The notes below the pieces were generated by a model. It saw only the letters and a list, made by a program, of their open reading frames with translations, was not told where the DNA came from and did not search any database. Below, piece by piece: positions 22,020 through 33,195 of a DNA stretch of 64,000 nucleotides. Source of the DNA: Epichloe hybrida (Eukaryota > Ascomycota > Sordariomycetes > Hypocreales > Clavicipitaceae). The DNA is taken from contig JAFEKR010000046.1 of the NCBI GenBank assembly GCA_019022495.1, positions 248,001 through 312,000 of the forward strand, given 5' to 3'. How positions within the stretch are numbered: the first letter of the stretch is position 1; every line of letters starts with the position of its first letter. Both the position numbers and the translations under genes were made by a program.

Positions 22020-24302
22020 TCATGGTACCATTGGCAGAGGACTCCCGGCTGCCTGTAAATCTACTTGTTCAATAGCAGGCCACCACTGAGACCATGCCCC
22101 CTGTTCATCTAGGTTGTTGCTCACTTCGGCAAACAACTGGTTCAATAATGTGTTGGCATCAAGCTCATGTTCCGGGACTGATCTCACCGAATTTGGTGAT
22201 GTCCTTGTCCCTGATTGTCTTTCTGCTCCTTGAATCTCTCGGCTATGTTCGTCTGATCGATCCACAATGCGAAACTCATGAACGGACTGATGAAGTGTGT
22301 CAAAGTCGGCTCTACTTTTGCCTTGGAATCGATTGCGGTCTTCTGTAGCTCGTTCGTAAAGGAAAGAGGCGTGTCGAATTGTCTTGATCTGTCCGGTCAA
22401 ATAAGCGAATAAGTAGTGCAAAATGAAATCCATGAATTTTGTAAGTCCTCCTTACCCAGCCGTCGGCAATCGTCCAGACATGTCGAAATTCGTCCAAGTA
22501 GTCCAAGCACAATTTCAAACATTCTTCGGCTCGGGGACTCCGATCAAGATTCATTCGGGGATACTTGGACACGTAGAGATTGAGGTACCCGGCCGAAAAG
22601 GCGCAAAAGCCGGCAAATGGAGTCATCAGGTGGACGCCGCACTCGGATGCTTCGTGTAAAATTGTTGCAATGCGTTCGGCGGCGCCAAAGAGCTGCCGTG
22701 CACTTTCATGCCACCATCCATCAGGGGCGGGCGCTTGTAGCATCGGTTGATCTACAGGACCTCGAGGCTCGGATTCGAGAGTTGGTAGAAAGGGGAAGTA
22801 CTCGCGGTGGAGCATAAGAGTGCTGCTGTGGTATGAGTGCATTATTCGGCCCATACGATAGTTCTCGGTTGCGACTCACCTCACATAGTACAGAAGATTA
22901 AGATATACAAACGTTTCGCCGAAACCAAGCGTCATATGAACAGCAACTGAATTACTGGGATAGCGTAGCTTCCTGTGCTGACCTGCCCTCCATGCTTCCA
23001 ACTGGCTTCGAGATTGAAACCATGGTGAGCCGGGAACCCAAGGGCAGTTGTGCGGCGCACACATACCCGGTGCGCGTCGTCCATCATTGAAAATGAACGT
23101 CATAACCTGTGCCCAAATGTCGAAACCGCCAACCAATATCTCAAAGCTCTGGGTTACATCTAGTGTCCCAGTCGACTGGCCAGCGAGTGAGCGGTCTGCA
23201 CCAACAGCTTGCGGTGGTGCATCCGGCCCAAAGGCAAACTCGACGGCACTTAGAGGCCTGGCGATCTTCAGCTTTTCCATCTCTGACATGGGAAGCATGG
23301 GAGGATTGTACGTGCCGGAGTTGACCATACAGTCCATGACGAAGCAGGCCCAGTATGTCCTTGTCTCGATGGCAAGGGAGACGGCATCATGTTGCCGATT
23401 TGACGTTATGTCAAGTGGATAGGGGGCCACTCGAGAGCTGTGAAGCGCTTGCATGATGCGCACCGCGATGCCTTGAGGCTTGTTGATGAGCAAAACAAGG
23501 CTGTGCCGTGAGGGGTTAATGAACTTACCACAGTACATCCAAGCCTTGTGAAAATCTCTCGTGCCCCATTCATGAAGGGTAATAATGAGCAGTGCCTGGA
23601 CAACCTGGAGTTTCGGCGGCTGCAGAATGTACTCGCCCAACATGTCCTCGGCATACAGGGCATAATGGTCCCTAGATAAAAGCTGGTCGGCCCAAGATGC
23701 ACTTTGCACCGACAGCTGAGCCTTTGTCACTGCCAAGACAGCCCCGAGCAAGGTTCTGCTTTCTGGGGATCGCTCGGTCTGGAACTCTTGTATAAAAGTA
23801 GGAAGGTGGATGATTGCTAATTCGGGAAAGGCGTTGATGAAGACATTGACAGCTTTCAGTATCACTCCGTTGGCCAGACTCATGATGTGGACGTCAACAG
23901 ACGGCGTTGAGTAATTTGCAGGCGGTGGCTGCTGCGGTTTTGCCGCCACACGATGGCGAGTTGGTGGTGATTCGCTTTGACTGTGTGGCCGACAAGGTGA
24001 CGCTGTCTGGGTGGCAGGTGTTGCCGTCGATGTAGTAGTATCTTGATAGGGTGATGCATTTGCATCAACGATTTCACCACGACGTGCACGACTTCGTCGA
24101 GGTTTTGACATTGGGCGGCTTAAGACGCAGTGTGAGATGCCGGACTTGCGACATCTCTGACATGGAGCGGTCCCAGAATGAAAACATTTTAGTTTGGATT
24201 TTCTTAAGGCTATTGTATCAATCAACGCTGTCCATAAATGAACCCTTGTGAAGAAAAGAGTTCGACTTGCCTGCACGCATCGCACGATATACTCGAACGC
24301 AT
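22020..24302 (-). CDS. Zn2Cys6 transcription factor with fungal MHR domain
   Basis: Sequence-specific regulator, target unknown. Exons are 24302-24271, 24202-23529, 23471-22880, 22822-22456 and 22388-22020; 677 residues, all phases consistent. Exon 1 encodes MRSSISCDAC; joining supplies RKSKLKCFHSGTAPCQRCRK..HC, a full six-Cys binuclear cluster. The first intron has a GC donor (AG/GCAAGT), required to bring both cluster halves into frame. A Ser/Thr/Pro linker follows, then the middle homology region: QALLIITLHEWG, then AWMYCG joined to IAVRIMQAL, then TYWACFVMDCMVNSG and LHREYFPFLP. The 57-nt second intron has no stop and could be read through, but splicing restores the family spacing. It lies tail-to-tail with the MFS gene. 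Confidence 0.88.
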
Positions 24303-25002
24303 GATTTGGCTGTCATCGGATCTGAAGCGACGCTGGTGGTTGCACAGCAGGGGGGCCGGATAAAAGGAATTCGGAAATGATGCGAAGAGGAAAGCCGAGA
24401 CGCACGCGTTGATGAGTCAGTACTTCCGCTCTAGTCCGTACGGATTACGAATTGCTCCGTGCGGAGTACATGCATGTACAACTCGTGCCACGCCCCACCC
24501 TAAGTGGAGTAGCGCCTGGCGTCTGGCCCACCCGCATCAGGGACTCGACAGCAAGGACTGGGTGACTGGAGCAAGTGCATTGTTGTATGCATAAACTGTG
24601 GGCTGCTTGTCCCATTTCCCCACACTCACTCATCAGCATTCAGCAGCCAACAAGCAATGAGATGCTGGGCCAGATGGCGGGCACTCTCAACAACTTTGGA
24701 TGCGCCGGTTGATAACCTCCGCAACACCACCCACCCACCCGTTACATTCCGCCTGCCATCTCTCCCACGCACTCTGTTCGCCCTCTCTGTGTTCTCTGCG
24801 TTCTCTGCGTTTTCTGTGTTCTCACCTCCGTCTATGTGTACTCCGTATTTCTTCCACAAAGACGACCTGCGACCAGTCTTCTTTTTCTGCCGATTCACCA
24901 CCAATCTCCACCAATCTGGTCCACCCGCCCGAAGTTGCCTTCAACCATAGACCAAGTGGTCTAGCTCATTTTTCGCGAGTACACGACACACGATAAAGTA
25001 GA
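24303..25002. other. Divergent promoter region (regulator / ADK2)
   Basis: No gene. Contains TACTCCGTA (about 24839-24847), a CGGAGTACATGCATGTAC palindromic stretch (about 24472-24489) and a pyrimidine-rich TCTCTGCGTTCTCTGCGTT repeat (about 24788-24822) before the ADK2 start. Confidence 0.5.
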
Positions 25003-25921
25003 ATGCAACTGAGAAGAGCCGCCAGAGTCATTCTTGTAGGTGCTCCTGGCGTCGGCAAGGGCACGCAGAGCGAGCGCCTACTCCAGCGGTTCCCCCAACT
25101 AGCCTCCATCAGCACCGGCGACTTGCTTCGCAGCAATGTCAAGAACAGGACGCCTCTCGGTACGAAATGCGAAATCTCCCCCCTCCTTCTTCCTCTCCCA
25201 ACACATGATCAAGATCCTTCCCACTCTCTTGCACCGTTCCTCGACTAACACTGAATCTTGTTCCCTCGCAGGCATCAAAGCCGAGAGCACAATGAAAGCA
25301 GGCGGCCTCGTCGCCGATGATCTGATGCTACGGCTCATCTCCAGCGAACTTCGCCATCGCGGCTGGCTTCAGAGCCACGGGCCGCCAGACGTCATGACGC
25401 TCTCGTCCGAGGCCGTCTCTGCCGCGGAGATGCGCACCAGCCCCAACGACATGTCCTTTGCCGCCTTCACCGCCGGACGATGCTTGTCCTCCGCCCAACC
25501 GTCCGAGGACCCAACAGCTTCCTTCATCCTCGACGGCTACCCCCGCAGCGCAGCCCAGGCCAAAACCCTGGACGGCATCATCCCCATCAACCTGGCCGTG
25601 TCTCTCAAGACCCCCTTCTCCGTGCTCCTCGATCGCATCGCCGGACGATGGGTCCACGAGCCCTCCGGCCGCGTCTACAACACCACCTTCAATGCGCCAA
25701 AAGTTTCCGGCCGCGACGACATCACCGGCGAGCCGCTTGTCCAACGAGTCGACGACACAGACGACGTCTACCGCGCACGGTTCCAAAAGTTCCAGGAAGC
25801 CAGCGAGCCCCTCCTAGAGCATTATGCCAAAAAGGGCGTCCTTCTTGAAGTCGAAGGCATGAGCAGCGATGAAATCAGCCCCAAGTTATACTCTGAATTT
25901 GAGCGGCGCTTCGTCATGTGA
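25003..25921 (+). CDS. ADK2: Mitochondrial GTP:AMP phosphotransferase / adenylate kinase
   Basis: Nucleoside-monophosphate kinase of the mitochondrial matrix. Exons are 25003-25159 and 25272-25921; 268 residues. A short basic N-terminus ([10 protein letters not shown]) runs straight into the P-loop [12 protein letters not shown] (12-23). The NMP-binding segment has [17 protein letters not shown] joined across the intron to [39 protein letters not shown] and [20 protein letters not shown] (LID domain) follow, then the [15 protein letters not shown] arginine region. About 45 extra residues between the AMP-binding half and FILDGYPR ([12 protein letters not shown] to SAQPSEDPT) make it longer than yeast Adk2. 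The Cys zinc-finger LID of bacterial enzymes is absent, as expected. Confidence 0.94.
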
Positions 25922-26983
25922 GAACGAAGCCCTTTCAGACCAGCCATTGCACACTTGTTTCTGAATCATCAATGTGGAAACTAGCGGAATACCATGTCAC
26001 AACCCCCCCCCCCGCCTTCTTTTTTTATCATCATTTTTGGTGACTTTCGGAGTTCGGAATCAGCCATGTTGAACACTCGACCTTTACCCCATTATCTTCT
26101 TGTCTATACTATAAGGAAACCACACGTCATTTTGGGTACGGACTTTCTTTGTCTAGTGTTGTCTATTTGTTTTCCAAAGTTGGTCCTCGGGAAGCATTTC
26201 CGCTTCAGCCTAATGACTTGCAAGAGCTGCAGTCTAGGGGGATAGGGGGAACGGATGTTATCCTCGAAACAGGAGCATTGATGGGATTTTTCTTTTTTGA
26301 TCGACCATGTCGTGTATGCACTCGAGAAGAAAATTACACACAGGCCCTCGTGTCTCAAATGAATGCTCATATCGTGGCGACGCATGTGCCTATTTTCACA
26401 TGACGATGTGAAACTCGGCCTTGGCTCCACTGATATGCAAGCGCGGGGAGACCCGGGGACTAGAATCTCGATTTCGCTGCGTCAACTCGCATGGCATTCA
26501 ATCCAACGAGATTCGGTACGTCACTACTTGCAAGGTGATGCATTTGATTGTTGAAGGTGATATGCTTGTACTGTTATTCGCACCGTTAAGTGCTCTTGCA
26601 GTATCGAGACATTGGCATAGGCTATCAATGAAAGAGTGCATGCCATGTAGGCTATTCAGTAGAGAGGTACCTAAATGTTACTGGCTGCTACATCCGGGCC
26701 TGTACATTACGTGGTCCCCAAGAAAATCAGATATAATCGCGAGAAAAAGAAGATATTCCCAGAAGAGCTCGCCCTTTCTTGTTCCCCTCCTTCAGAAATG
26801 TTCGTACAGATAGTCGTATCGTAGAATGCTGCATGTGCGCACGCGTACATGGGGCATTCTGCAACTTGTAAAAAGTGTGGGACAAAGAAAAGTTTAGTAC
26901 ATTGAATTGACCATGAGACGGCTCGCAGCCAGATTTAGATCGAACAGGTTCAGGTGTTGCAATCGTGCTAACCTTGCAACACT
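25922..26983. other. Convergent 3' intergenic region
   Basis: No gene. It holds the 3' ends of ADK2 (+) and ERD2 (-) and a C/T homopolymer at about 26006-26033. Open frames of 80-130 codons on both strands have no recognisable feature. Confidence 0.45.
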
Positions 26984-28238
26984 TTAATTCCTCCACTCAT
27001 CAACGCTTCGCATTCCTTTGGGAACGCCGTCGCCCTTTGGAGACTTTGATGAAGACGATGCCGTAGGGGTGCCCTCGTCGTCGTCATCATCGTCGTCGAG
27101 CGCCTTGGCTAGTTCGTCCGGATCTTGCATCCTGGCATCAGGGTCGACTCCTTCCTCCAGACCATCATCATCGCGATGTCTGCCCTCTTCAAAAACATCT
27201 TCGTCAGCGCTGACAGAGATACCCCGGGCACCCCAGCCGGGTCGCGCTGGCCGTCGAGTGTCATTGCCATGGTCACCTAGAGCTGGAGCGCTTTCTTCGT
27301 CGTCAGTCGGTTCGAATTTCTTGCCGAATATGCGACGTAGAAGCCAGCCACGGCGCATGTCATCGGCGTCAATAATACCACCGCCGCGGAGCTTGACACG
27401 TTGTCGCGTGTAATATACCCAAGCGAAGTCGGCGTAGAGCGCAGTCTGGATGCATCCGAATATGACGGCAACAGCATCCGGCGGTCTCCCGTTGACGTCG
27501 AGTTCTCGGACGAACCAGTTGAGGATGTACAGCGCTCGGTAGGATCCCAGTGCAAGGAGGTAAAATGAGTTGATGACGGTCGGAACAGTGGTTTGTCGGA
27601 GGAGTAAAAGCTGAGGGAGAATACAGCCTGCTTCGAGAATCTCTGAAAACACCCACATCCACTATTGCGAATCATGTTAGTATGGCTCAGTCCTGTACTG
27701 ATAATCCCCCATTTTTTGAGTCCTACGAACCGTTCGAAAAGCCCAGTGTTTCTCGAAAATCATCATCATGAAAGGTGACAAGACCGCGGCAGCGGCCAAA
27801 ACGCCTGCACCCATCTTCCACGACAACTCACGTTCCCGTGAGCGGGGAAACAGCCACTGCATCACACCAATAGTGTAGAACGAGGAGAAGATGTACACAA
27901 TCTTGAACAGCAAGTTCCATATTATCTTTTCGTGAAAAATGTCGAGATATCGTGTGCAAAAGACAAGAGCGTACAGCCCTTGCGTGATCAGAGATACACC
28001 CTCGGCGCTGCGATTTCGGTGGATGGCCAAGATGAGAATACCCTTGGACGCGAGATGGGATAAGTCTCCCAGGATGCGAAAGATCTAGGGGAGACATGTT
28101 AGCATACAAGGCCAGTTCTTCACACGAATATTTTCTGAGTTCTTGCATGCCCGTCGATCGGATAGACGGGGCAGGATGGGTGATGCCGCAGGGTGCTGTT
28201 GTGGCAAAGGTGGCCCAACTTACGTTCCACGCCACCAT
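26984..28238 (-). CDS. ERD2: ER-lumen protein retaining receptor (Erd2) with long acidic tail
   Basis: Seven-helix Golgi receptor that retrieves HDEL-tailed ER proteins via COPI. Exons are 28238-28224 (only MVAWN), 28084-27731 and 27661-26984; 348 residues. Family motifs in order are IFRILGDLSHLASKGILI, RSAEGVSLITQGLYALVFCTRYLDIF, FEKHWAFRT joined to WMWVFSEILEAGCILPQLL, YLLALGSYRALYILNWFVREL and ALYADFAWVYYTRQRVK. The second donor is GTTCGT rather than the usual GTAAGT, but only this choice keeps frame and conserved spacing. Normal Erd2 ends about 10 residues after the last helix; here an extra roughly 120-residue tail rich in Asp, Glu, Ser and Lys follows, including a run of seven Asp. Confidence 0.9.
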
Positions 28239-28768
28239 GACTGTAGCTTCGAGCGACTAGGGCTCGGCGACTCGTAGCTGTCCAGCAGGAGAGGAGAAAA
28301 GCACAAGATAGAAAAGTACGGCGTATGCTAGAGTTGGCGAAGAGGCTGAAGGCGCGATGGGAGAGGCTGGACGGATTGGCGATGACTTGCTAAGTCGCAA
28401 GTGTTTCGAGGTGGCTCAGAGAGGACTGACGAGACAGGACGGAAGCTTGCGTCATTTGATTGGACGAAGCTTGGCTGACGGGCACCAACCCATCCTGCTA
28501 CGAGTGACGGGTAACAGTGTAGCTGATTCTGATTTGTACAGCTTCGGGCTATGTGGGGCTTCGATAAATGAAAAGTGCCCCGCGACGTCACTGTGGCTCG
28601 CTCCGACGCGTCTCACCCGCGTTCAGAGTCGGTCAATCAAACACCATCAAACCTGATCAAACGTAAATCACCACCACGCAACAAACATCACCAGCTGCAT
28701 TTTTAACTGGGATGCATCGTAGCACCATGAGTACCACACCCGACGACTCAAGATAAACCTCCCACACA
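28239..28768. other. Divergent promoter, ERD2 / AME1
   Basis: A 530-bp bidirectional 5' region with nothing else recognised. Confidence 0.5.
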
Positions 28769-30730
28769 ATGGCCACAGGTAAGCCCTTCCTATTCTCACG
28801 CTGGCTTACAATTTGGCCCTCCTGCTGATCTTCGGTCATAGGCAGGGAAGGTCGCGAGGACCGTCTTAATCAACGACTCCGAGGCGCGCAGTATGTATAT
28901 CGGAAAAAATCACACGTAGAGGCTGGTAAAACCTGACATAGTTTAGGCGCGTCAATGTTGGCGACGACATCTCCTTCAGTTTCGACCTCGCTAGCGTGCC
29001 TCCTGCTCAAAACTCCAGTTCTCCCGCCGTAACTGCGCAATCAGGCCGACAATCTGGTGGCGCAGGGGAATCGCCGGCAGGGCCGGTTGAAACATCATTG
29101 CAACCTCTCAGTCCAAATATTAGCGTCGGGGACGTACGCCCATCAGAGCCCCCACGGGCTGAGAACCAGTTCGCCAGACAGCTCAGTTCGAGTATCGCCA
29201 GCTTGAGCGCGGAGCCCACACCGAACGATCCGGGACCAGACGAACCAGACGAACTAGAGGCTCTACGTCCCCCATCCAGCGTGCCATACTCCGCAAAGCA
29301 ACGCATTCCCACGACAATAACTGAGGAAGTCGCCGAGAGTCCGGCAAAGAAACCTGGAAGCGGACAGCGACGACCCATCTCCGCCACCAAGATAATCCAA
29401 CCTCTCCCGCCCAGGCTCTCGGTATCCTCTAGCTCGACACCCGAGGCACGATCCTCATCCCCATCCACGCGAAGACCTCGCCCAAGCCAGGTATCTTCTC
29501 GACCAGCGCGACCTTCTACTCTTCCTCTACGCGACGGAGTGACTCAAGTAGCAGCGCCCGCAAACAGGACAAACCCACCACAAAGACGACCGTCTTCCCT
29601 AGAAGAAGTAGAAGAAGTTGCCGAAGATTCAGAGCCTTCCGACGAAGAAGCAGTAGAAGTCCCCGCCAGAGAAGCCGCCACAGTCATTGGCCAGAAACGG
29701 CCCCGACCCAGCATCACAGCATCACTCGACCTGGGCTCCGACGACGACAGCGAGCAAGACAGCAACTCGCAAATATCATCTTACAAGCAGAGACGCAAGA
29801 GCCCCGCGACGCAAAGACAACCGGCTAAACGACCCAAACAGCACAGTCAACAGCCCAGACCTACAAAGAAGCGCCACAGCTCGAGCAGCGAGCAAAACGA
29901 CGATGCAGCCGTGGAAATCACCGTCCAGAGATTCGTCAACAATTTTCAGCGCGACGAGGACGACGAGTTGCAGCAAGAGATTCCATTTGCAAACAGGGGA
30001 GGGGAGACAGTCGTGGATGTCTTCGCGCAAGTATGCGAGGAAGTCATCACTTCGGTGCTAGACCAGCTGCGGAAGGTTGCGGAGGCGACGGACGATGTGG
30101 ACAGGAAGAAGGAGTGTAGGATTAAAATGAGGGCGGTCGAAGCGTATCGAGAGGAGCTCACCTCTCGATTGCTACAGCATGTGGGTGGAACTTTCACATG
30201 TCACCGTGGTCTGGTCTAGGTGAAGGCTGACTGACGGGACACAGGCAATCCACTTGAACCACTGGCATTCATTACGACGACGTCTACGACACGTGCAAAA
30301 GGAGAAGCTTGCTCTTCGAGATGAAATTATTCGCTTGAAAAGCGAGCGGGAGCAGGTGGCGTTGCGAATGGATGCGATTCGCATCAAGCATGAAGCTGAT
30401 AGCAAGGAGTCCACAGTGAGTTACGAGGGCGTTGGGGTTTACGTGCATGGTTTGAGAACCACCCGTCTGTTCTAACTCGTTTGTGAATAGTCTCGTCTCA
30501 ACGCCTCAGCTCTTATGCATGATATCGACCTGGCAGTTCAGCAGGGTAGAGAAGCGCCCGAGCTGTCCCAAGCCGCTGAAAGAAAGGCTGATTTGGGCAA
30601 CCTCGATCTCGTCTTGGCACAGATATCAGACCAAGTTAGCTCATTGAGCTCTACGGGCGGGCTCCTTCACCTGGTTCGAGACTTCAATGCGTTTCTGGAA
30701 CGCGCAGCAAATGCCCTTGATTCAAGATGA
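28769..30730 (+). CDS. AME1: Inner kinetochore subunit Ame1 / CENP-U-like
   Basis: Component of the COMA part of the constitutive centromere-associated network; it links centromeric chromatin to the Mis12/MIND complex. Exons are 28769-28778 (10 nt), 28842-28890, 28947-30180, 30245-30415 and 30491-30730, all in phase; 567 residues. The N-terminus MATGREGREDRLNQRLRGAQ carries the R..RLRG element that in yeast Ame1 contacts MIND. A long disordered region rich in Ser, Pro and Arg follows, including EEVAESPAKKPGSGQRR and acidic stretches. The last about 230 residues form helices and coiled coils (AVEITVQRFVNNFQRDEDDE, then HWHSLRRRLRHVQKEKLALR), ending LLHLVRDFNAFLERAANAL. The call rests on motif and architecture; another coiled-coil kinetochore protein is possible. 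Confidence 0.72.
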
Positions 30731-30838
30731 ATGATGCCTTCCTTTTCTTGTTCTAACGATGTATGCCTTTGTTTGGCCGTCCATCCGCCAAGCCTCTTTC
30801 CTCTCTCTCTCCACACTCCTCACGTACAATCGTCTTTC

Positions 30839-31640
30839 CTATTGGATCTTGGCTTTGCTAAAGTCCATCTCGGGATGTTGATCCTGGAACTTCTTCAAAA
30901 TATCCATCTTCTTCTGCTCGTCAGAAGAAGGCAGCCCTTTTTCCTTCTGTCTCTGGTCAAACATCATCTTCTCAACCATTCCTCTCGTCTCGCCGTCCAA
31001 ATCAGAGAGTTTAGAGGAGTCGGGCTGTATCTTGGTGACGTCGATCTTGGGGTCCGCGGTAATGACATGTGCCCACCACTCCATCTTATTAACCTTGTCG
31101 AGGTGGATCTCGACAGTCTTTGTGCCGTCGCTGTTGGTAGATAGTGTCCATGTAGAATCGTCGACGTGGACTGCGTGGGGGAGGTCGCCCTATTTTTTTT
31201 ATCAAGGTCAGTCCAACCGCCTCTCTTCTGGGGCCTGTATGGGAATGGGGAAGTTTGATCCTTTTAGGACGCTTGATGGAGGAAACGTGTAGGAACGTGT
31301 GAGAATGGACCTGGGGCTTTGGGGTGTTTTGTGTGTCTTGATGTACCTTGATGACCGGGTCTTGACCCTTGATACCCGCAGACAAACTCTGCTTTTTGAT
31401 GTCCACGGCGAGATCTCTTGACTTTATGTTTCCGGGCACGGTAAATGTGACGTCGAGCTCAGCAATGGTCTGCTGCCATTTGTAGGGGAGAGCATCTTGC
31501 TCGGCAGCCTCTTGAGCGCGAGCTGCCGCTTCCTCGGCGGGTGTGGGGTCTGGAAAGACGAGGCTGTTAGCTGCAGCTGCTGAAGAATCGCTGGGGTATA
31601 CCTAGTGCGAAGATAGATAGATACCTTTGACGTCAGCCAT
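30839..31640 (-). CDS. nudC: Nuclear migration protein NudC (CS domain)
   Basis: CS-domain cochaperone that supports dynein/LIS1-dependent nuclear movement. Exons are 31640-31625 (16 nt), 31549-31347 and 31189-30839; 189 residues, close to the about 198 of Aspergillus NudC. Key stretches are [43 protein letters not shown] joined to [36 protein letters not shown] and [20 protein letters not shown]. The end [20 protein letters not shown] is the conserved NudC terminus. The tiny first exon MADVK+G is set by the ATG at 31640 and a GTATCT donor. Convergent with AME1 (108 bp) and divergent from TFB3 (418 bp). Confidence 0.94.
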
Positions 31641-32058
31641 GGGGCGCTATTGGAAGCTTTTGTTGTTGATGCTATTGAAACGGCAAGGCGATGTCGGAGG
31701 TGAGGTGGGATGTGTAAGAACCAACTCGCTTTATTAAATGAAGAAGCAAGCTGGAAGCTGTGATGGATAGAATGGAGGATGGAGGGGCAATTTCTTGATT
31801 CTTGGCCCGTTCTGGTGCCCAAGGCTGCAAATCCCGGGTGGTGGGCACTCCGTAATACCACTGGAAGCTTCCCTCGACATCTCACGCAAACTCCCATCAG
31901 CCTCGAGCCTCCCACGCACTTTCCATCCCGTCCACAACCCGCTTTTTTTTTTTTCCTTCCACACGCGGCGGCTCCCTCGGTGCGTTGTCCAGCGCGGCAC
32001 TCGATTGCCTCGCGCAGGCGGTCCTTTTACAACCCTGCAATAACAAAACAAAAAAAAC

Positions 32059-33195
32059 ATGTCACGAAACGGCAACAGCGCCGTCTCGTTACGACATGCC
32101 TCCTCGGCAGGAATAGGGCACTCGGCACCCGCACCGCCCGACCAAGACGAGACATGCCCCGTGTGCAAAACCACGCGCTACTTCAACAGGGACATGGAGT
32201 TCCTCATCAACCCAGAGTGCTACCACCGGATGTGCAAGACGTGCGTGGAGCGCATCTTCAGGGACGGGCCCAACCAGTGCCCGTACGCCACGTGCCACAA
32301 GACGCTGCGCCTGCGAGGCTTCAAGTCGGCCTTCTTCGCGGACCTGTCGGTCGAGCGAGAGGTCGATATCCGAAGGCGGGTCGCGCACGTGTTCAACAAG
32401 GTCGAGGACGACTTCGAGACCCTCGACGACTACAACGAGTACCTGTACATGGTGGAATGCCTGACGAGCGACCTCGTCGACGGCACGGCAGACGCCAAGG
32501 GCAAGGCGGAGGGGCAGCTGGCGGAGTGGGAGGCCCGGCACAAGGCGGACATTGAGCGCAACAGGAAGCTGGCGCGGGAGTCGGACGATGCTCGACAGCG
32601 GCGTCTGGCGCAGGAGCAGGACGCCGCGCGGCAGCGGCGACTGCAGGACTTGAAGGACGAGGCCGAGGAGAAGGCGAGCGCGGCGCGGTTCCGCGAAGAG
32701 ATGCTCGACTCGCTGCAGAGCGCCGAGGTGGGCCACGCCAGCGAGGCCGTGGACAAGATCATGCTCAAGAAGCGTGGGCAGCAGAAGAGGGACTCGGCGA
32801 GAGACGTGCTGGCTTCCGCAACGACGGGGGCGGCGGGCTTGTCGATTCGTGGGCTGAGGGACAAGACGCGCGCTGTGGTGGACGATAACAAGCCGTACGA
32901 TCCGTTTGGAGGGCTGCGGCTTGCTCCCGAGAGGGTCGACTTGTCCACCGCTAGGTTGGCCGAGTACCATAGCGAGTGGATTGATGTGACGAGGTCCAAG
33001 AACGAGTACCTCGCCGGCGGGTACAGCGCCGATGAGTACATCTCGAGGGCGCTGTACGAGGCCTTTTCAGGACTGGGCGTCTTCCTCTCTGACGATAAGG
33101 TCGAGAGCAGCAGCAGCGTGGGCACGGCTGCCGCGAGAGAAGCTGCTGCTACGGGGACAACGGCGGGCAGCATGGACACCGATGATGTGTTCTGA
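32059..33195 (+). CDS. TFB3: TFIIH subunit Tfb3/MAT1 (RING + MAT1 domain)
   Basis: CDK-activating-kinase assembly factor that ties Kin28/Ccl1 to core TFIIH for Pol II transcription and repair. Single exon, 378 residues. A C3HC4 RING finger lies at the N-terminus: CPVC (33, 36), then C54-x-H56, C59, C62 and C74/C79 in NPECYHRMCKTCVERIF..CPYATCHKTLR. The MAT1 signature RRRVAHVFNKVEDDFETLDDYNEYLYMVE follows at about 112-140, then a long Ala/Arg/Glu helix rich in ARQRRL. The C-terminal hydrophobic part interacts with cyclin H/Cdk7 in the family. The start context is an A-rich leader (AACAAAAAAAACATG). Codon usage is GC-rich compared with neighbours. Confidence 0.95.
   Translation: MSRNGNSAVSLRHASSAGIGHSAPAPPDQDETCPVCKTTRYFNRDMEFLINPECYHRMCKTCVERIFRDGPNQCPYATCHKTLRLRGFKSAFFADLSVEREVDIRRRVAHVFNKVEDDFETLDDYNEYLYMVECLTSDLVDGTADAKGKAEGQLAEWEARHKADIERNRKLARESDDARQRRLAQEQDAARQRRLQDLKDEAEEKASAARFREEMLDSLQSAEVGHASEAVDKIMLKKRGQQKRDSARDVLASATTGAAGLSIRGLRDKTRAVVDDNKPYDPFGGLRLAPERVDLSTARLAEYHSEWIDVTRSKNEYLAGGYSADEYISRALYEAFSGLGVFLSDDKVESSSSVGTAAAREAAATGTTAGSMDTDDVF

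Noticed and set aside
20377..24302. Secondary-metabolite gene cluster
   Set aside because: A transporter and a Zn2Cys6 regulator are present but no backbone or tailoring enzyme lies nearby; neighbours are housekeeping genes.
31089..31439. 116-codon minus frame in nudC
   Set aside because: Reads across nudC intron 2; the spliced model restores the CS domain.
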